Source of the DNA: Nocardia pseudovaccinii NBRC 100343
GTDB lineage: Bacteria; Actinomycetota; Actinomycetes; Mycobacteriales; Mycobacteriaceae
NCBI RefSeq assembly: GCF_001613225.1
Contig: NZ_BDBY01000158.1
Coordinates: 1 to 64,000, forward strand
Direction of reading: 5' to 3'
Length of the DNA stretch: 64,000 nucleotides
Shown here: positions 44,914 to 55,256 of the stretch, piece after piece
Position numbering within the stretch: the stretch's first letter is position 1
Layout: each line of letters begins with the position of its first letter
Notes under the pieces: generated by a model
What the model saw: only the letters and a program-made list of their open reading frames with translations
Told to the model about the DNA's origin: nothing
Databases searched by the model: none
Program-made: the position numbers and the translations under genes

Positions 44914-45672
44914 GTGAGCATGGCGGCGGATTCGTCGGAGGCGGAGTCGTCCGAGGCCGGGCTGTCGAAGGGGACGGCCGATTCGGCTGCGGACAGCACT
45001 GCGGCAGCACCCACGCCCACCGTCGATCACAGCGGAGCCGAGAGCCCATCCCCAGCGTCCGATGCCGAGCCCGAACCGGCCTCCGCCGGTGCCGAACCCG
45101 CGGCCCTCGGTACCGCCGACGAGCCCGCGACCGAATCCAGCGGCTACCCGCCCGCGCTGATCGCGACCGCGGTCGCACTCCCGGTCGTGCTGGTAGTCGC
45201 CGTTCTGGTCGCCGCGGTCCTTGCCCTACGCGCACCGACCGAACGCGAACCGCTGGTTCTCGGTCCGGTTCCCGCACCCGCGGCAGACGGTCCGGCGTGC
45301 GCCGCGCTGCTGCCCGCATTGCCGGTCGATCTCGGCGACTACTCCAAATCCACGCTGGTGGAACCGGCTCCCCCCGCGACTCGCGCCTGGCAGCGCAAGG
45401 ACGGCGGCGACGCCATCGTGCTGCGCTGCGGTTTGGAGCGACCGTTGGAGTTCAACCGCGCCTCCCCACTACAGATCGTCAATGGCGTGCAATGGTTCGA
45501 GGTCCGCGATGCGGCCGCCAAGGCGAGCACCTGGTTCGCCGTCGACCGCGCGACCTATATCGCGCTGACCGTCCCCGACGGATCCGGACCGACTCCGCTA
45601 CAAGGAGTTTCGGACACGATCACCGCCAACATACCGGCCCAGCCGATCGATCCCGGCCCGCTGCCGAACTGA
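44914..45672 (+). CDS. DUF3515 family membrane protein
   Basis: 252 aa from GTG at 44914 (GGAAGGA 3 nt upstream; an ATG at 44920 is the alternative). An acidic, Ser/Ala/Glu-rich N-terminus of ~75 residues (DSSEAESSEAGLSKGTADSA) precedes one membrane helix (ALIATAVALPVVLVVAVLVA). The extracellular DUF3515 part follows, with CAALLPALPVDLGDYSKSTL, AWQRKDGGDAIVLRCGLERP and NGVQWFEVRD. Same position as Rv2980 in M. tuberculosis, between thiL and ddl. Function unknown. Confidence 0.82.
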   Translation: MSMAADSSEAESSEAGLSKGTADSAADSTAAAPTPTVDHSGAESPSPASDAEPEPASAGAEPAALGTADEPATESSGYPPALIATAVALPVVLVVAVLVAAVLALRAPTEREPLVLGPVPAPAADGPACAALLPALPVDLGDYSKSTLVEPAPPATRAWQRKDGGDAIVLRCGLERPLEFNRASPLQIVNGVQWFEVRDAAAKASTWFAVDRATYIALTVPDGSGPTPLQGVSDTITANIPAQPIDPGPLPN

Positions 45673-45681
45673 CGTTCACAC

Positions 45682-45726
45682 CCCGCGTCGTTGCGCCGCA
45701 CCCCGGTGTACGTGCGACGCCGCGGG
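45682..45726. terminator. Imperfect hairpin between convergent DUF3515 and ddl genes
   Basis: GCGTCG / CGACGC stem at 45685-45690 and 45715-45720 with CCC/GGG outside, 9 nt after the DUF3515 stop and 24 nt before the ddl stop. Confidence 0.4.
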
Positions 45727-45750
45727 TCCGGTCAAAAGGTCGAGCATCGC

Positions 45751-46848
45751 TCACCGCAATCCGGTACCTCGGGCGAGCGCCGTTTCGATCAGCGTGGAAA
45801 CCAGTGCCCGGTAGTCGATTCCGGTCGCCTCCCACATCCGCGGATACATCGAGATCGAGGTGAAGCCGGGCATCGTGTTGATCTCATTGATCACCGGCCC
45901 CTCGGCCGTGACGAAGAAGTCCACCCGCGCCAACCCTTGGCAGTCGAGCGCTTTGAACGCCCGCACCGCGAGTTCCCTGACGCTGTCGGATACTTCGTCG
46001 TCCAGTTTCGCCGGAACATCGAATTCGCAGACATCGTCGAGGTATTTGGTGTCGAAGTCGTAGAACTCCGGCGCCGCGGCATCGGCGTCGGGCATCCGGA
46101 TCTCCGCGACCACACTGGCCTCGACCCGCCCGTCCGGAAATTCCAGCACGCCGCATTCGACTTCCCGCCCGACAATGCCCGCCTCCACGATCACCTTCGG
46201 ATCGTGTTCGCGCGCCGTCGCGATCGCCGCGTCCAACTCGCGCCAATCGGTGACCTTGGTGATGCCGATCGAGGAGCCACCGCGCGCCGGTTTGACGAAT
46301 ACCGGCAGGCCGAGCAGCGCGCGATCATCCGCATCGAGCGTGTCGGTCCCGCGCCGCAGCACCAACTGCCGCCCGATCGGCAGCCCCTCCGCGGCGAGCA
46401 GTTTCTTGGTGAATTCCTTGTCCATGCCCGCGGCGCTGGCCAGCACCCCGGGCCCGACATACGGCACCCCGGCCAATTCGAGCATGCCCTGCAGCGTGCC
46501 GTCCTCACCGAACGGACCATGCAGAATAGGGAAGACCACATCCACCGAACCGAGTGCCGCACTCGGATCATCGAGCGCGACCAACGAGCCGGACCGGCTC
46601 GGATCGGCGGCCAGCGTGAGCGCGGTGCCACTGCTGTCCACAGCGGGGAGCGCGTTGTCCTTGAATCCGAGCGACGCCACCTCCGAACCACCGAGCACCC
46701 AGGCGCCGTCGAGAGTGATGCCGATGGGCACGGCCTCGTACTTTTCCGGATCGAGGTTGCGCAGCACGCTACCGGCCGACACACACGAGACGGCGTGCTC
46801 GTTACTGCGCCCGCCGAACACCACAGCAACCCTGATCCGGTTCGTCAT
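45751..46848 (-). CDS. ddl: D-alanine--D-alanine ligase
   Basis: Makes D-Ala-D-Ala for peptidoglycan. 365 aa. ATP-grasp features: [20 protein letters not shown] (N-terminal), [37 protein letters not shown], and the metal site [24 protein letters not shown] region. Start [20 protein letters not shown]. Equivalent to Rv2981c. gpsA precedes it by 65 nt on the same strand. Confidence 0.95.
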   Translation of the reverse strand: MTNRIRVAVVFGGRSNEHAVSCVSAGSVLRNLDPEKYEAVPIGITLDGAWVLGGSEVASLGFKDNALPAVDSSGTALTLAADPSRSGSLVALDDPSAALGSVDVVFPILHGPFGEDGTLQGMLELAGVPYVGPGVLASAAGMDKEFTKKLLAAEGLPIGRQLVLRRGTDTLDADDRALLGLPVFVKPARGGSSIGITKVTDWRELDAAIATAREHDPKVIVEAGIVGREVECGVLEFPDGRVEASVVAEIRMPDADAAAPEFYDFDTKYLDDVCEFDVPAKLDDEVSDSVRELAVRAFKALDCQGLARVDFFVTAEGPVINEINTMPGFTSISMYPRMWEATGIDYRALVSTLIETALARGTGLR

Positions 46849-46913
46849 GAACGGAACCGTACCCGTATGGGTGCCGAACCAACCTCGTGCCCGTGCGGGT
46901 ATAACGTTCGCTC

Positions 46914-47909
46914 CTATTCCGGTTTGATCCGCCGACCCAGCAGATTGTCGACCGCCTCGCGTACCGAAACGCCCTCATGACATACCTGGTGCACCCCCGT
47001 GGTCAGCGGCATCTCGACGTCGTGCGCCGCGGCCAGCGCCCGCACCGATGTGCACGACTTCACACCCTCGGCGACCTGACCATGTGTCGCCTCCTGGGCC
47101 GCCTCCATTGACCCGCCCGCCCCGAGCACATGCCCGAACGACCGGTTGCGCGACAGCGGCGAAGTACAGGTGGCGACCAGATCGCCGACTCCGGCCAGTC
47201 CGGCCAACGTGACTGGCTCCGCGCCGAGTGCGACCCCGAGCCGGATGATCTCGGCCAGCCCACGGGTGATCAGGCTGGCAATCGAATTGTCGCCCAACCC
47301 CATTCCCGAGGCGATGCCGCAGGCGAGCGCGATGACGTTCTTGCAGGCGCCACCGATCTCGCAGCCGATCACATCGGTATTGGTGTAGGGCCGGAAGTAG
47401 CCGTTCGCGCAGACCCGCTGCAGTGCGACGGCCCGCGCGGCATCGGTGCAGGCGATCACGGTGGCCGCGGGCTGCTCGGCGGCGATCTCCTTGGCCAGAT
47501 TCGGACCGGACAATACCGCGATCCGGCTCTCGTCGGCACCGGTGACTTCACCGATGACCTGACTCATCCGCAGCAGCGTGCCGGTCTCGATGCCCTTGGC
47601 CAGGCTCAGCAGCGCGGCATCCGGCCCGATCGAGTCCCGCCACGTCTCGAGATTCGCGCGCAGGGATTGGGACGGAACCGCGAGCACGACGATTTCCGCG
47701 CCGTCGAGCGCCTCGGCGTGGTCGTGGGTGGCCCGCACGCTGGGTAGTTGCACATCGGGCAGATAGAACGGATTGCGATGTTCCGTGGCCAGGGCCTTGG
47801 CCACCTCGGGCCGCCTGGCCCAGATCGTGACGTCGGTTCCCGCGTCCGCCAACACCTTCGCGAACGCGGTCCCCCATGATCCCGCGCCCAGCACTGCCGC
47901 CCTCGTCAT
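46914..47909 (-). CDS. gpsA: Glycerol-3-phosphate dehydrogenase [NAD(P)+]
   Basis: Reduces dihydroxyacetone phosphate to glycerol-3-phosphate for phospholipid synthesis. 331 aa from [20 protein letters not shown] (Rossmann GxGxxG). Substrate motif [20 protein letters not shown] with the catalytic Lys, and [19 protein letters not shown]. Divergent from fbiD. In M. tuberculosis this is Rv2982c. The longer open frame to 47933 has no support. Confidence 0.94.
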   Translation of the reverse strand: MTRAAVLGAGSWGTAFAKVLADAGTDVTIWARRPEVAKALATEHRNPFYLPDVQLPSVRATHDHAEALDGAEIVVLAVPSQSLRANLETWRDSIGPDAALLSLAKGIETGTLLRMSQVIGEVTGADESRIAVLSGPNLAKEIAAEQPAATVIACTDAARAVALQRVCANGYFRPYTNTDVIGCEIGGACKNVIALACGIASGMGLGDNSIASLITRGLAEIIRLGVALGAEPVTLAGLAGVGDLVATCTSPLSRNRSFGHVLGAGGSMEAAQEATHGQVAEGVKSCTSVRALAAAHDVEMPLTTGVHQVCHEGVSVREAVDNLLGRRIKPE

Positions 47910-47952
47910 CTGCCCAATATGCCACGGAACCACTCATGGAAGGATTAGCAGC

Positions 47953-48651
47953 ATGCGTCCGCATGCGTTGCACGCCGTGATCGCGGTGAAGAGCCTCGAT
48001 CGGGCCAAGAGCCGTCTGGCCGATCGGCTGCGCCCGGAACACCGGGCCCGGCTGGTGCTCGCCATGCTCGCCGACACCGTGTCCGCCGCCGTGGCGGTTC
48101 CGCAGATCGCGTCGGTCACCGTGGTGACCCCGGATCCGGTCGTCGCCGAACTGGCGCGCACGCTCGGGGCGGTGGTGCATCCCGAACCCCGCCGCGAGGT
48201 GATCGACACGACCGATCCGGACGGCCTGAACACCGCGCTCACCGACGCGGCCACCGCATTGCGACACCGGCACGGTCCGATCGAGCTGCTGGCCCTGCAG
48301 GCGGATCTGCCCGCCTTGCGCCCCGACGAACTCTCGGACATGCTGACCACCGCGCCGGTCGGCGTTCGTTCGGTCATCGTCGACCACGCAGGCAGCGGCA
48401 CGGCCGCGTTATTGGTTCGCGATACCGTCGCCCCGCTGGACCCGCGCTTCGGTCCCGGCTCGGCGCGTCGACACATCGAAGCGGGTGCGGTCGACCTGCA
48501 CGGTGACTGGCCCGGATTGCGGCTCGACGTCGATACCGCCGACGATCTGGACCGCGCCGTCGAGCTCGGCGCGGGCGATTCGACAGGTGCTGTGCTGCAC
48601 GACATCGGCTGGCCGATTCACGTTCACGAGCGGGTACGCCGGGTGTGCTAG
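47953..48651 (+). CDS. fbiD: FbiD, phosphoenolpyruvate guanylyltransferase of F420 biosynthesis
   Basis: 232 aa from MRPHALHAVIAVKSLDRAKS with GGAAGGA 8 nt upstream. MobA/CofC-like nucleotidyltransferase fold: the KSLDRAKSRLADRL motif, LLALQADLPALRPDELSDML and GTAALLVRD. In mycobacteria the orthologue Rv2983 condenses PEP with GTP to start the F420 side chain. A CofC-type 2-phospholactate activity is the alternative, but the actinobacterial context favours FbiD. Confidence 0.86.
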   Translation: MRPHALHAVIAVKSLDRAKSRLADRLRPEHRARLVLAMLADTVSAAVAVPQIASVTVVTPDPVVAELARTLGAVVHPEPRREVIDTTDPDGLNTALTDAATALRHRHGPIELLALQADLPALRPDELSDMLTTAPVGVRSVIVDHAGSGTAALLVRDTVAPLDPRFGPGSARRHIEAGAVDLHGDWPGLRLDVDTADDLDRAVELGAGDSTGAVLHDIGWPIHVHERVRRVC

Positions 48652-48735
48652 CCGGTCGCCACATCCGGCGTGATACGCACGGCAATGATGGCGTCGGGCT
48701 GCACACGGCCCGGTTCGTAGGGGATGATCGTTGAC

Positions 48736-48819
48736 GTGAGTGAGCGAAGCAAGCTATTCCGGAACCAGCGTGCGTCGCGCATGTCGGTGCCGCGTGCCAG
48801 CGAGGCGCGGGCATGAGCG
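48736..48819 (+). repeat. ~85-bp interspersed repeat, copy B (upstream of ppk)
   Basis: 84-bp copy beginning GTGAGTGAGCGAAGC and ending at the ppk start. It contains an open frame from its own GTG (48736; reads [18 protein letters not shown] and onward, 26 codons) to a TGA at 48814-48816 that overlaps the ppk ATG (ATGA). It aligns with copies at 30875-30959 and 50969-51055. Confidence 0.75.
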
Positions 48820-50972
48820 ATATCGAAACCGTCAAGCAACAGGTGCTGCCGACCGCACTGCCCGCCGCGACACCGCCGGCCGAGGATGGTCACGCCCAGC
48901 GGTTGCCACGTGATCGCTACCTGAACCGCGAACTCAGTTGGCTCGACTTCAACACCCGAGTTCTCGCACTTGCCGAGGACGCATCGCTGCCATTGTTGGA
49001 GCGCGCGAAATTCCTCGCGATCTTCGCCTCCAATCTGGACGAGTTCTACATGGTCCGCGTCGCCGGTCTCAAACGCCGTGCGGAGACCGGACTTTCGGTG
49101 CGTTCGGCCGACGGCCGTTCGCCCACCGAACAATTGGAGCTGATCGCGGCGCGCGCCCAGGAGATCGCCGACCGGCACGCCCGCGTCTTCCTCGACTCGG
49201 TACTGCCCGCGCTGACCGCCGAGGGCATCGCCGTCATCGTCTGGTCCGATCTGGATAACGATGAGCGCCAACGTCTCTCGGGCTACTTCCAGGATCAGGT
49301 TTTTCCGGTACTCACCCCGCTCGCGGTGGATCCGGCGCACCCATTCCCCTACATCAGCGGCCTGAGTCTCAACCTCGCGGTGACGGTGAGGGATGCCTCC
49401 ACCGGCGGCGAACATTTCGCCCGCGTCAAGGTGCCCGACAACGTCGATCGCTTCGTTCGGGTGCGGCGCACCGACTCCGGCTCCCCGGTCGCGGCCTTCC
49501 TACCGATGGAAGAACTGATCGCCGCGCACCTCGATCTGCTGTTCCCGGGTATGAAGGTCGTCGAACACCACTCGTTCCGGATCACCCGGAATGCCGATTT
49601 CGAGGTCGACGAGGATCGCGACGAGGATCTGCTGCAGGCATTGGAGCGGGAACTCGCTCGCCGCCGCTTCGGGTCGCCGGTCCGACTAGAGGTCTCCGAC
49701 GATATGACCGAGCACATGCTCGATCTGCTGCTGCGTGAGCTCGAGGTCGATCCCGGCGATGTGATCCAGGTGCCCGGCCTGCTGGACCTGTCCTGCCTGT
49801 GGCAGGTGTACGGCGTGGACCGGCCCAATCTCAAGGACGCACCGTATGTGCCCGCGACGCCGCCCGCGTTCGGCGAGCGCGAAACCCCGCGCAATGTCTT
49901 CCAGGCGCTGCGCGAGGGCGATGTGCTGGTACACCACCCCTACGACTCGTTCTCCACCAGCGTGCAGCGCTTCATCGAACAGGCCGCCGCCGACCCGCAG
50001 GTGCTCGCGATCAAACAGACCCTGTACCGGACCTCCGGTGACTCCCCGATCGTGAACGCGCTCATCGACGCGGCCGAGGCGGGTAAACAGGTCGTCGCGC
50101 TGGTCGAGATCAAGGCCCGCTTCGACGAACAGGCCAATATCAAATGGGCCCGGGCGCTGGAACAGGCGGGCGTGCATGTCGTCTACGGCCTCATCGGCCT
50201 CAAGACGCACTGCAAGACCTGCCTGGTGGTGCGTCGCGAGGGTTCGACCATCCGCCGCTACTGCCATATCGGCACCGGCAACTACAACCCGAAGACCGCG
50301 CGCCTCTACGAGGACGTCGGGTTGCTCACCGCCGCACCGGAAATCGGCGCAGATCTGACCGATCTGTTCAATTCGCTGACCGGTTACTCGCGAAAGGCCA
50401 ACTACCGCAACCTGCTTGTCGCACCGCAGGGTGTGCGCGCCGGAATCATCGAGCGGATCCAGCGCGAGATCGAACTGGCACGCCAGGGCGTCCCGGCGCG
50501 AATCCGGATAAAGGCCAATGCAATTGTCGACGAGCAAGTCATCGACGCGCTCTACCGAGCTTCTCAGGCCGGTATACCGGTGCAGATCGTGGTGCGTGGC
50601 ATCTGTGGTCTGCGACCCGGCGTCGAGGGGATGAGCGAGAACATCGAGGTGCGCTCGATTCTCGGTCGCTTCCTGGAACATTCGCGAATTCTGCACTTCC
50701 AGGCCCAGGACCAATACTGGATCGGCAGCGCCGACATGATGCACCGGAATCTGGACCGGCGCGTGGAAGTCATGGCACAGGTGAAGGATCCGAAGCTGTG
50801 CGAGCAGTTGGGCTCGGTCTTCGACTCGGCGCTGTATCCGACCACGCGCTGCTGGGTACTCCAAGCCGACGGCAGTTGGCATGCCTCACCCGACGGCGCC
50901 GATAGCAACGGCGTCGAGGTACGCGACCACCAGCAATTCATGATGCGAGTACGGAGACCGGATCAGCCGTGA
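48813..50972 (+). CDS. ppk: Polyphosphate kinase
   Basis: Makes inorganic polyphosphate from ATP. 719 aa. Start [20 protein letters not shown] then [16 protein letters not shown], the Ppk1 N-domain signature. Catalytic histidines: autophosphorylated His485 ([20 protein letters not shown]) and His644 ([16 protein letters not shown]). [19 protein letters not shown] and LNRSL-type region present. The ATG overlaps the stop of the small ORF in repeat copy B. Its own stop (TGA, 50970-50972) is part of the GTGA that opens copy C. M. tuberculosis ppk1 (Rv2984) sits in the same order. Confidence 0.96.
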   Translation: MSDIETVKQQVLPTALPAATPPAEDGHAQRLPRDRYLNRELSWLDFNTRVLALAEDASLPLLERAKFLAIFASNLDEFYMVRVAGLKRRAETGLSVRSADGRSPTEQLELIAARAQEIADRHARVFLDSVLPALTAEGIAVIVWSDLDNDERQRLSGYFQDQVFPVLTPLAVDPAHPFPYISGLSLNLAVTVRDASTGGEHFARVKVPDNVDRFVRVRRTDSGSPVAAFLPMEELIAAHLDLLFPGMKVVEHHSFRITRNADFEVDEDRDEDLLQALERELARRRFGSPVRLEVSDDMTEHMLDLLLRELEVDPGDVIQVPGLLDLSCLWQVYGVDRPNLKDAPYVPATPPAFGERETPRNVFQALREGDVLVHHPYDSFSTSVQRFIEQAAADPQVLAIKQTLYRTSGDSPIVNALIDAAEAGKQVVALVEIKARFDEQANIKWARALEQAGVHVVYGLIGLKTHCKTCLVVRREGSTIRRYCHIGTGNYNPKTARLYEDVGLLTAAPEIGADLTDLFNSLTGYSRKANYRNLLVAPQGVRAGIIERIQREIELARQGVPARIRIKANAIVDEQVIDALYRASQAGIPVQIVVRGICGLRPGVEGMSENIEVRSILGRFLEHSRILHFQAQDQYWIGSADMMHRNLDRRVEVMAQVKDPKLCEQLGSVFDSALYPTTRCWVLQADGSWHASPDGADSNGVEVRDHQQFMMRVRRPDQP

Positions 50973-51055
50973 ACGAACGGCAGCGAGTGAACGATCAATA
51001 CAGCGCGCAATCGCGCACGACGAAGCCGAGCACCATCGAGGCGCAGTCGTGAGTG
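50969..51055 (+). repeat. ~85-bp interspersed repeat, copy C (ppk/mutT1 junction)
   Basis: Begins GTGAACGAACGGCAGCGAG, whose TGA is the ppk stop. It carries an open frame of 27 codons ([20 protein letters not shown] and onward) that ends at a TGA (51050-51052) overlapping the GTG start of mutT1 (GTGA). It aligns with copies A and B. A bridging ORF of this kind is the layout of MIRUs in mycobacteria. Confidence 0.75.
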
Positions 51056-52017
51056 GTACGACGGGATACGAGATGGACGGCGCGCCGTTCTGGGATCCTC
51101 GGGTAACAGCCAACATTCACGCCGCGGGCGCGGTGTTGTGGCGTAGAAGGTCCGCTGAATCCGGCGCCATCGAGATCGCCGTGGTGCACCGCCCCAAGTA
51201 TCAGGATTGGTCGCTGCCGAAAGGCAAACTCGATCCGGGCGAGACCCCGGTGCTCGCCGCCGTGCGCGAGGTCGGCGAGGAAACCGGCCTCGACTGCCGG
51301 CTCAGTCGCTACCTCGGGCACGTCACGTATCCGATTCCCGGACATCGGAAACTCAAGCGGGTGGACTATTGGGCCGCCGAGGTTTCCGGCGGTGAATTCA
51401 GCGCCAATTCCGAGGTCGACGCGCTGTCCTGGTACACCTTGGACCGGGTGATGGACCAATTGTCGTATCCGATGGACCGCCAGGTGATGCGCGCCTTCAC
51501 CCGCCTGCCCGCCGCCACCAGCACGCTGGTTGTGGTGCGGCACGCCAAGGCTGGCAGCAGGGACCGATTCGACGGTCCGGACGAGCAGCGCCCGCTGGAG
51601 CGAGCCGGTCGAGCCCAAGCCGATGCGTTGGTCCCGAATCTGCTGGCATTCGGTGCGTCCGAGATCTTTTCGGCCGATCCACTACGCTGTGTCCAGACGA
51701 TGGAACCACTTGCGGAGAAACTCGGCACGACCATCGGCATCGAACCGGATTTCTCCGAAACCGCTTATGCCGCAGCGCCGGACAAGGCTCGACAACGCGC
51801 CCTATCACTCGTGTCGGATCGTGCGGTGCGCGTTCTTTGCAGTCAGGGCAAGGTAATTCCCGATCTGCTGCAGTGGTGGGCCCAACGGGACGGCATCACA
51901 CTGCCGTCGGCGCGCAACCGCAAGGGCAGTGTGTGGGTGCTGTCGTTCGTCTCGGGTCGACTGGTCGCCGCCGACCACCTCGACCGGTCACTCTCGGACG
52001 CCATCGTCAAGCCCTGA
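51049..52017 (+). CDS. mutT1: MutT1-type Nudix hydrolase with histidine phosphatase domain
   Basis: 322 aa. The N-terminal Nudix domain has GKLDPGETPVLAAVREVGEE followed by TGLDCR, the Nudix box. The C-terminal domain has the histidine-phosphatase VVVRHAKAG motif and ELDRAGRAQ-type region (LERAGRAQADALVPNL). In mycobacteria MutT1 (Rv2985) removes 8-oxo-(d)GTP and diadenosine polyphosphates; the fusion is preserved. GTG start at 51049 lies inside repeat C. Confidence 0.92.
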   Translation: MSGTTGYEMDGAPFWDPRVTANIHAAGAVLWRRRSAESGAIEIAVVHRPKYQDWSLPKGKLDPGETPVLAAVREVGEETGLDCRLSRYLGHVTYPIPGHRKLKRVDYWAAEVSGGEFSANSEVDALSWYTLDRVMDQLSYPMDRQVMRAFTRLPAATSTLVVVRHAKAGSRDRFDGPDEQRPLERAGRAQADALVPNLLAFGASEIFSADPLRCVQTMEPLAEKLGTTIGIEPDFSETAYAAAPDKARQRALSLVSDRAVRVLCSQGKVIPDLLQWWAQRDGITLPSARNRKGSVWVLSFVSGRLVAADHLDRSLSDAIVKP

Positions 52018-52100
52018 CGCCGCAGACGAGTCCTCACGCCGCGAGGGGACCACAACCGTCATACGGTCGCTTCTCGACGCCAGATCCCGACGCAGACAGC

Positions 52101-52136
52101 CGAAACGGCCCCGAGGCGAACCTCGGGGCCGTTTCG
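52101..52136. terminator. Bidirectional terminator, 16-bp perfect stem
   Basis: Perfect 16-bp stem with a CGAA loop (TTCG on the other strand) between the convergent mutT1 and hup genes. The left arm starts CGAAACGGCCCCGAGG. Confidence 0.85.
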
Positions 52137-52148
52137 AGTCGGTTTGCC

Positions 52149-52178
52149 GGTGATTCCGCCTAGCGGAGCCGAATCACC
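52149..52178 (-). terminator. Second hairpin downstream of hup
   Basis: GGTGATTC / GAATCACC 8-bp arms with an inner CGC/GCG pairing, 23 nt beyond the hup stop on the minus strand. It may act together with the stronger hairpin beside it. Confidence 0.45.
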
Positions 52179-52200
52179 CGGCGGCAGTGCACCTTCAGCG

Positions 52201-52851
52201 TCAGCGCGCGCGACGTGCCGGAGCCTTCTTGGCCGCGGACTTCTTCGCGGGCGCCTTCTTCGCGACCGTCTTCTTGGCGGCGGTGGTGGTCTTCTTGGCC
52301 GCCGTCGTCGCCTTCTTGGCCGCAGCTGTCGTCTTCTTGGCGACGGTCTTCTTGGCGGGTGCCTTCTTGGCAGCCGTCTTGGTGGCAGTTGCCTTGCGCG
52401 CCGTTGTCTTTGCCGGGGCCTTCTTGGCCGCGGTCTTCTTCGCGGGCGCCTTGGTGGCGGTCGTCTTCTTGGCGGCGGTCTTCTTGGCCGCCGTCTTCTT
52501 CGCGGCCGCCTTCTTGGCTGCCACCGGTGCATTCGCGCCGCGCTTTACCGCAGGGCCGCTCGCGGTCAGCTTCTGCTTACCCGCAATGACGGCTTTGAAC
52601 TGCGCACCCGGACGGAACGCCGGCACCGAAGTGGGCTTCACCTTCACGGTTTCGCCGGTACGCGGGTTCCGCGCGACACGAGCCGCACGCTTACGCTGTT
52701 CGAACACACCGAATCCGGTGATTGTGACGCTCTGACCCTTGTGCACCGCACGCACGATGGTGTCGACCACATGCTCGACTGCCGCGGTGGCCGTGCGCCT
52801 GTCCGTACCCAACTTTTCGGTCAGAACGTCGATCAGTTCCGCCTTGTTCAT
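52201..52851 (-). CDS. hup: HU-type nucleoid protein HupB with long Lys/Ala tail
   Basis: 216 aa. HU domain (residues 1-~90): [61 protein letters not shown]. Then a ~110-residue tail of PAKK, AAKK and TAKK repeats resembling histone H1, as in mycobacterial HupB (Rv2986c). It compacts DNA and contributes to iron and stress regulation in relatives. GGAGG lies 5 nt before the ATG. The gene lies 156 nt downstream of leuD on the same strand and probably has its own promoter in 52852-53007. Confidence 0.94.
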   Translation of the reverse strand: MNKAELIDVLTEKLGTDRRTATAAVEHVVDTIVRAVHKGQSVTITGFGVFEQRKRAARVARNPRTGETVKVKPTSVPAFRPGAQFKAVIAGKQKLTASGPAVKRGANAPVAAKKAAAKKTAAKKTAAKKTTATKAPAKKTAAKKAPAKTTARKATATKTAAKKAPAKKTVAKKTTAAAKKATTAAKKTTTAAKKTVAKKAPAKKSAAKKAPARRAR

Positions 52852-53007
52852 TGAATCCTCCGCAGACTAATGGCCCGTCGTCGGACCGACTAGGTACCAC
52901 GGTAAACCCACTTTGGGCAAGAGTCTATGTGCCACGCCAAAATTCATGTGGTTTAGCACACGTCCAGCTACCGCCCCAAGGCGAACTCAGCTATCGCTAC
53001 CGGGTGA

Positions 53008-53616
53008 TTACGCCTGCGAAATATGCGCCGGAAGGGTTGTGGGTTTCCAACTTGGCCTTGCCTTTTCGAACTCGCCGATGACGTCACTACGCCGGAGTGT
53101 CAGCCCGATGTCGTCCAATCCTTCGAGCAGACGCCACCGTGTGTAGTCATCAATATCGAACGGCAACACGACGGTTCCAGCCGTCACCGTGCGCGCCTCG
53201 AGGTCTACTACCAATTCGAGACCCGGCTGTTCCTCGAGCAACTTCCAGAGCATTTCGACATCGTTCTGTGACATCTGCGCGGCCAACAGTCCGCCCTTGC
53301 CCGCATTGCCGCGGAAGATGTCGGCGAAGCGTGACGAGATGACGACGCGAAAGCCGTAGTCCGACAGCGCCCATACCGCGTGTTCGCGCGAGGATCCGGT
53401 ACCGAAGTCCGGACCGGCCACCAGCACACTGCCCCGGTTAAAGGGTTCGGTGTTCAGAATGAAGTCCGGATCCGATCGCCATGCTGCGAACAGTCCGTCC
53501 TCGAATCCCGTTCGCGTCACCCGCTTCAGGTACACGGCCGGAATGATCTGATCGGTGTCGACATTGGATCGGCGCAGCGGCACTCCGATCCCCTTGTGCA
53601 CGGTGAAGGCTTCCAT
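53008..53616 (-). CDS. leuD: 3-isopropylmalate dehydratase small subunit
   Basis: Forms with LeuC the isomerase of leucine synthesis. 202 aa from [20 protein letters not shown], chosen over an ATG 7 codons upstream because AGGAG lies 9 nt before it. Motifs: [59 protein letters not shown]. Immediately downstream of leuC. Confidence 0.95.
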   Translation of the reverse strand: MEAFTVHKGIGVPLRRSNVDTDQIIPAVYLKRVTRTGFEDGLFAAWRSDPDFILNTEPFNRGSVLVAGPDFGTGSSREHAVWALSDYGFRVVISSRFADIFRGNAGKGGLLAAQMSQNDVEMLWKLLEEQPGLELVVDLEARTVTAGTVVLPFDIDDYTRWRLLEGLDDIGLTLRRSDVIGEFEKARPSWKPTTLPAHISQA

Positions 53617-53697
53617 TTGCTGATTCTCCTGGGTCATTAGACGATTTGGGCGGCCGGAACACGAATCGGCGCGGACACAACGGCGTCCGCGCGCTGA

Positions 53698-55119
53698 TCA
53701 GTCCAGATCCGCAGGCGAGGACAGGGTGCCGCGAACCGCCGTTGCGGCCGCTACCAGCGGGGAAACCAGGTGTGTACGGCCACCTTTGCCCTGCCGCCCC
53801 TCGAAGTTACGGTTCGAAGTCGAAGCACAGCGCTGACCCGGCGCGAGCTGATCGGGATTCATTCCCAGGCACATCGAGCAGCCCGCCTGACGCCATTCGG
53901 CGCCCGCCGCAGTGAAAATCTCGCCCAGTCCTTCTTTTTCCGCCTGGGCGCGCACCCGCATAGATCCCGGTACAACCAGCATTCGCACCCCGTCGGCGAC
54001 GCGGCGTCCCTTCAAAATCCCGGCCACCGCACGCAAATCCTCGATGCGCCCGTTGGTGCACGAACCGACGAATACGGCGTCGACCGATACATCACGAAGT
54101 GGAGTACCCGGCTCCAAATCCATGTATCGCAACGCTTTCTCCGCGGACTCGCGTGCCGTCTCGTCGGTAATCCGCGCGGGATCGGGCACCTGCTCGCCCA
54201 GCGGCGCACCCTGTCCGGGGTTGGTACCCCAGGTGACGAACGGGCTCAGCGCGGCGGCGTCGATGTGCACCTCGGCATCGAAAACGGCGCCCTCATCGGT
54301 CTTCAGCGCCTCCCAGGCGGCCACTGCGGCATCCCAGGCGGCTCCCTGCGGCGCGTGCGGGCGGCCTTTGAGGAATTCATAGGTGGTTTCATCAGGAGCG
54401 ATCATGCCGGCCCGCGCGCCCGCCTCGATCGACATGTTGCAGATCGTCATTCGCGCCTCCATCGACATGGCGCGAATGGCCTCGCCGCGATACTCGAGCA
54501 CATAGCCCTGACCACCGCCGGTACCGATCTGGGCGATGACGGCCAGAATCAGATCCTTACTCGTGACACCGGGCGGCAATTGGCCGTCGACAGTGATCGC
54601 CATGGTCTTGAACGGGCGCAGCGAGAGCGTCTGCGTGGCAAGGACGTGCTCGACCTCACTGGTGCCGATGCCCATGGCCAGCGCGCCGAACGCGCCGTGG
54701 GTGGAGGTGTGGCTATCGCCGCACACCACGGTCATCCCCGGCTGGGTCAAACCCAATTGCGGCCCGACGACGTGCACGATGCCCTGATCAAGGTCCCCCA
54801 TCGGATGCAGGCGCACACCGAATTCCGTGCAATTGTGGCGCAGCGTTTCGACCTGGGTGCGCGAAATAGGGTCGGCGATCGGCTTATCGATATCGATCGT
54901 CGGGACGTTGTGGTCCTCGGTCGCGATGGTGAGATCGGGACGGCGCACCGGACGGCCCGCGGCGCGGAGTCCGTCGAAGGCCTGCGGGCTGGTCACCTCG
55001 TGTACGAGGTGCAGATCGATGTAGATCAGATCGGGCTCCCGCGAGGCGCCCTCGCCCGCTCCGCGGGCGACGACATGCTGCTCCCACACCTTCTCGGCCA
55101 GTGTGCGGCGCTCGGCCAT
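53698..55119 (-). CDS. leuC: 3-isopropylmalate dehydratase large subunit
   Basis: 473 aa, aconitase family. [4Fe-4S] ligands Cys in [15 protein letters not shown] and in [33 protein letters not shown] and [20 protein letters not shown] near the N-terminus are standard. leuD follows 81 nt downstream. Transcription diverges from the IclR regulator gene 149 nt away, the usual arrangement for leucine-responsive NdgR/LtbR control. Confidence 0.96.
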   Translation of the reverse strand: MAERRTLAEKVWEQHVVARGAGEGASREPDLIYIDLHLVHEVTSPQAFDGLRAAGRPVRRPDLTIATEDHNVPTIDIDKPIADPISRTQVETLRHNCTEFGVRLHPMGDLDQGIVHVVGPQLGLTQPGMTVVCGDSHTSTHGAFGALAMGIGTSEVEHVLATQTLSLRPFKTMAITVDGQLPPGVTSKDLILAVIAQIGTGGGQGYVLEYRGEAIRAMSMEARMTICNMSIEAGARAGMIAPDETTYEFLKGRPHAPQGAAWDAAVAAWEALKTDEGAVFDAEVHIDAAALSPFVTWGTNPGQGAPLGEQVPDPARITDETARESAEKALRYMDLEPGTPLRDVSVDAVFVGSCTNGRIEDLRAVAGILKGRRVADGVRMLVVPGSMRVRAQAEKEGLGEIFTAAGAEWRQAGCSMCLGMNPDQLAPGQRCASTSNRNFEGRQGKGGRTHLVSPLVAAATAVRGTLSSPADLD

Positions 55120-55256
55120 TCTCGATCACCTTTCCGACGAGCAACCGAGGTACGCGATCCGGGCTGAGGCGCGCTCACGGCTGCACAAGTTTTTGGCTGT
55201 TCCGACGCGTCCGGAGCGAGCAGACCCTTAAGTGGCTTTCTCAGTATCCGAGACGC

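Noticed and set aside
52201..52500. Tandem repeats at the hup end as a mobile element
   Set aside because: They encode the normal HupB Lys/Ala tail; no inverted termini or transposase.
53770..55167. 465-aa plus-strand ORF opposite leuC
   Set aside because: Shadow frame of leuC.
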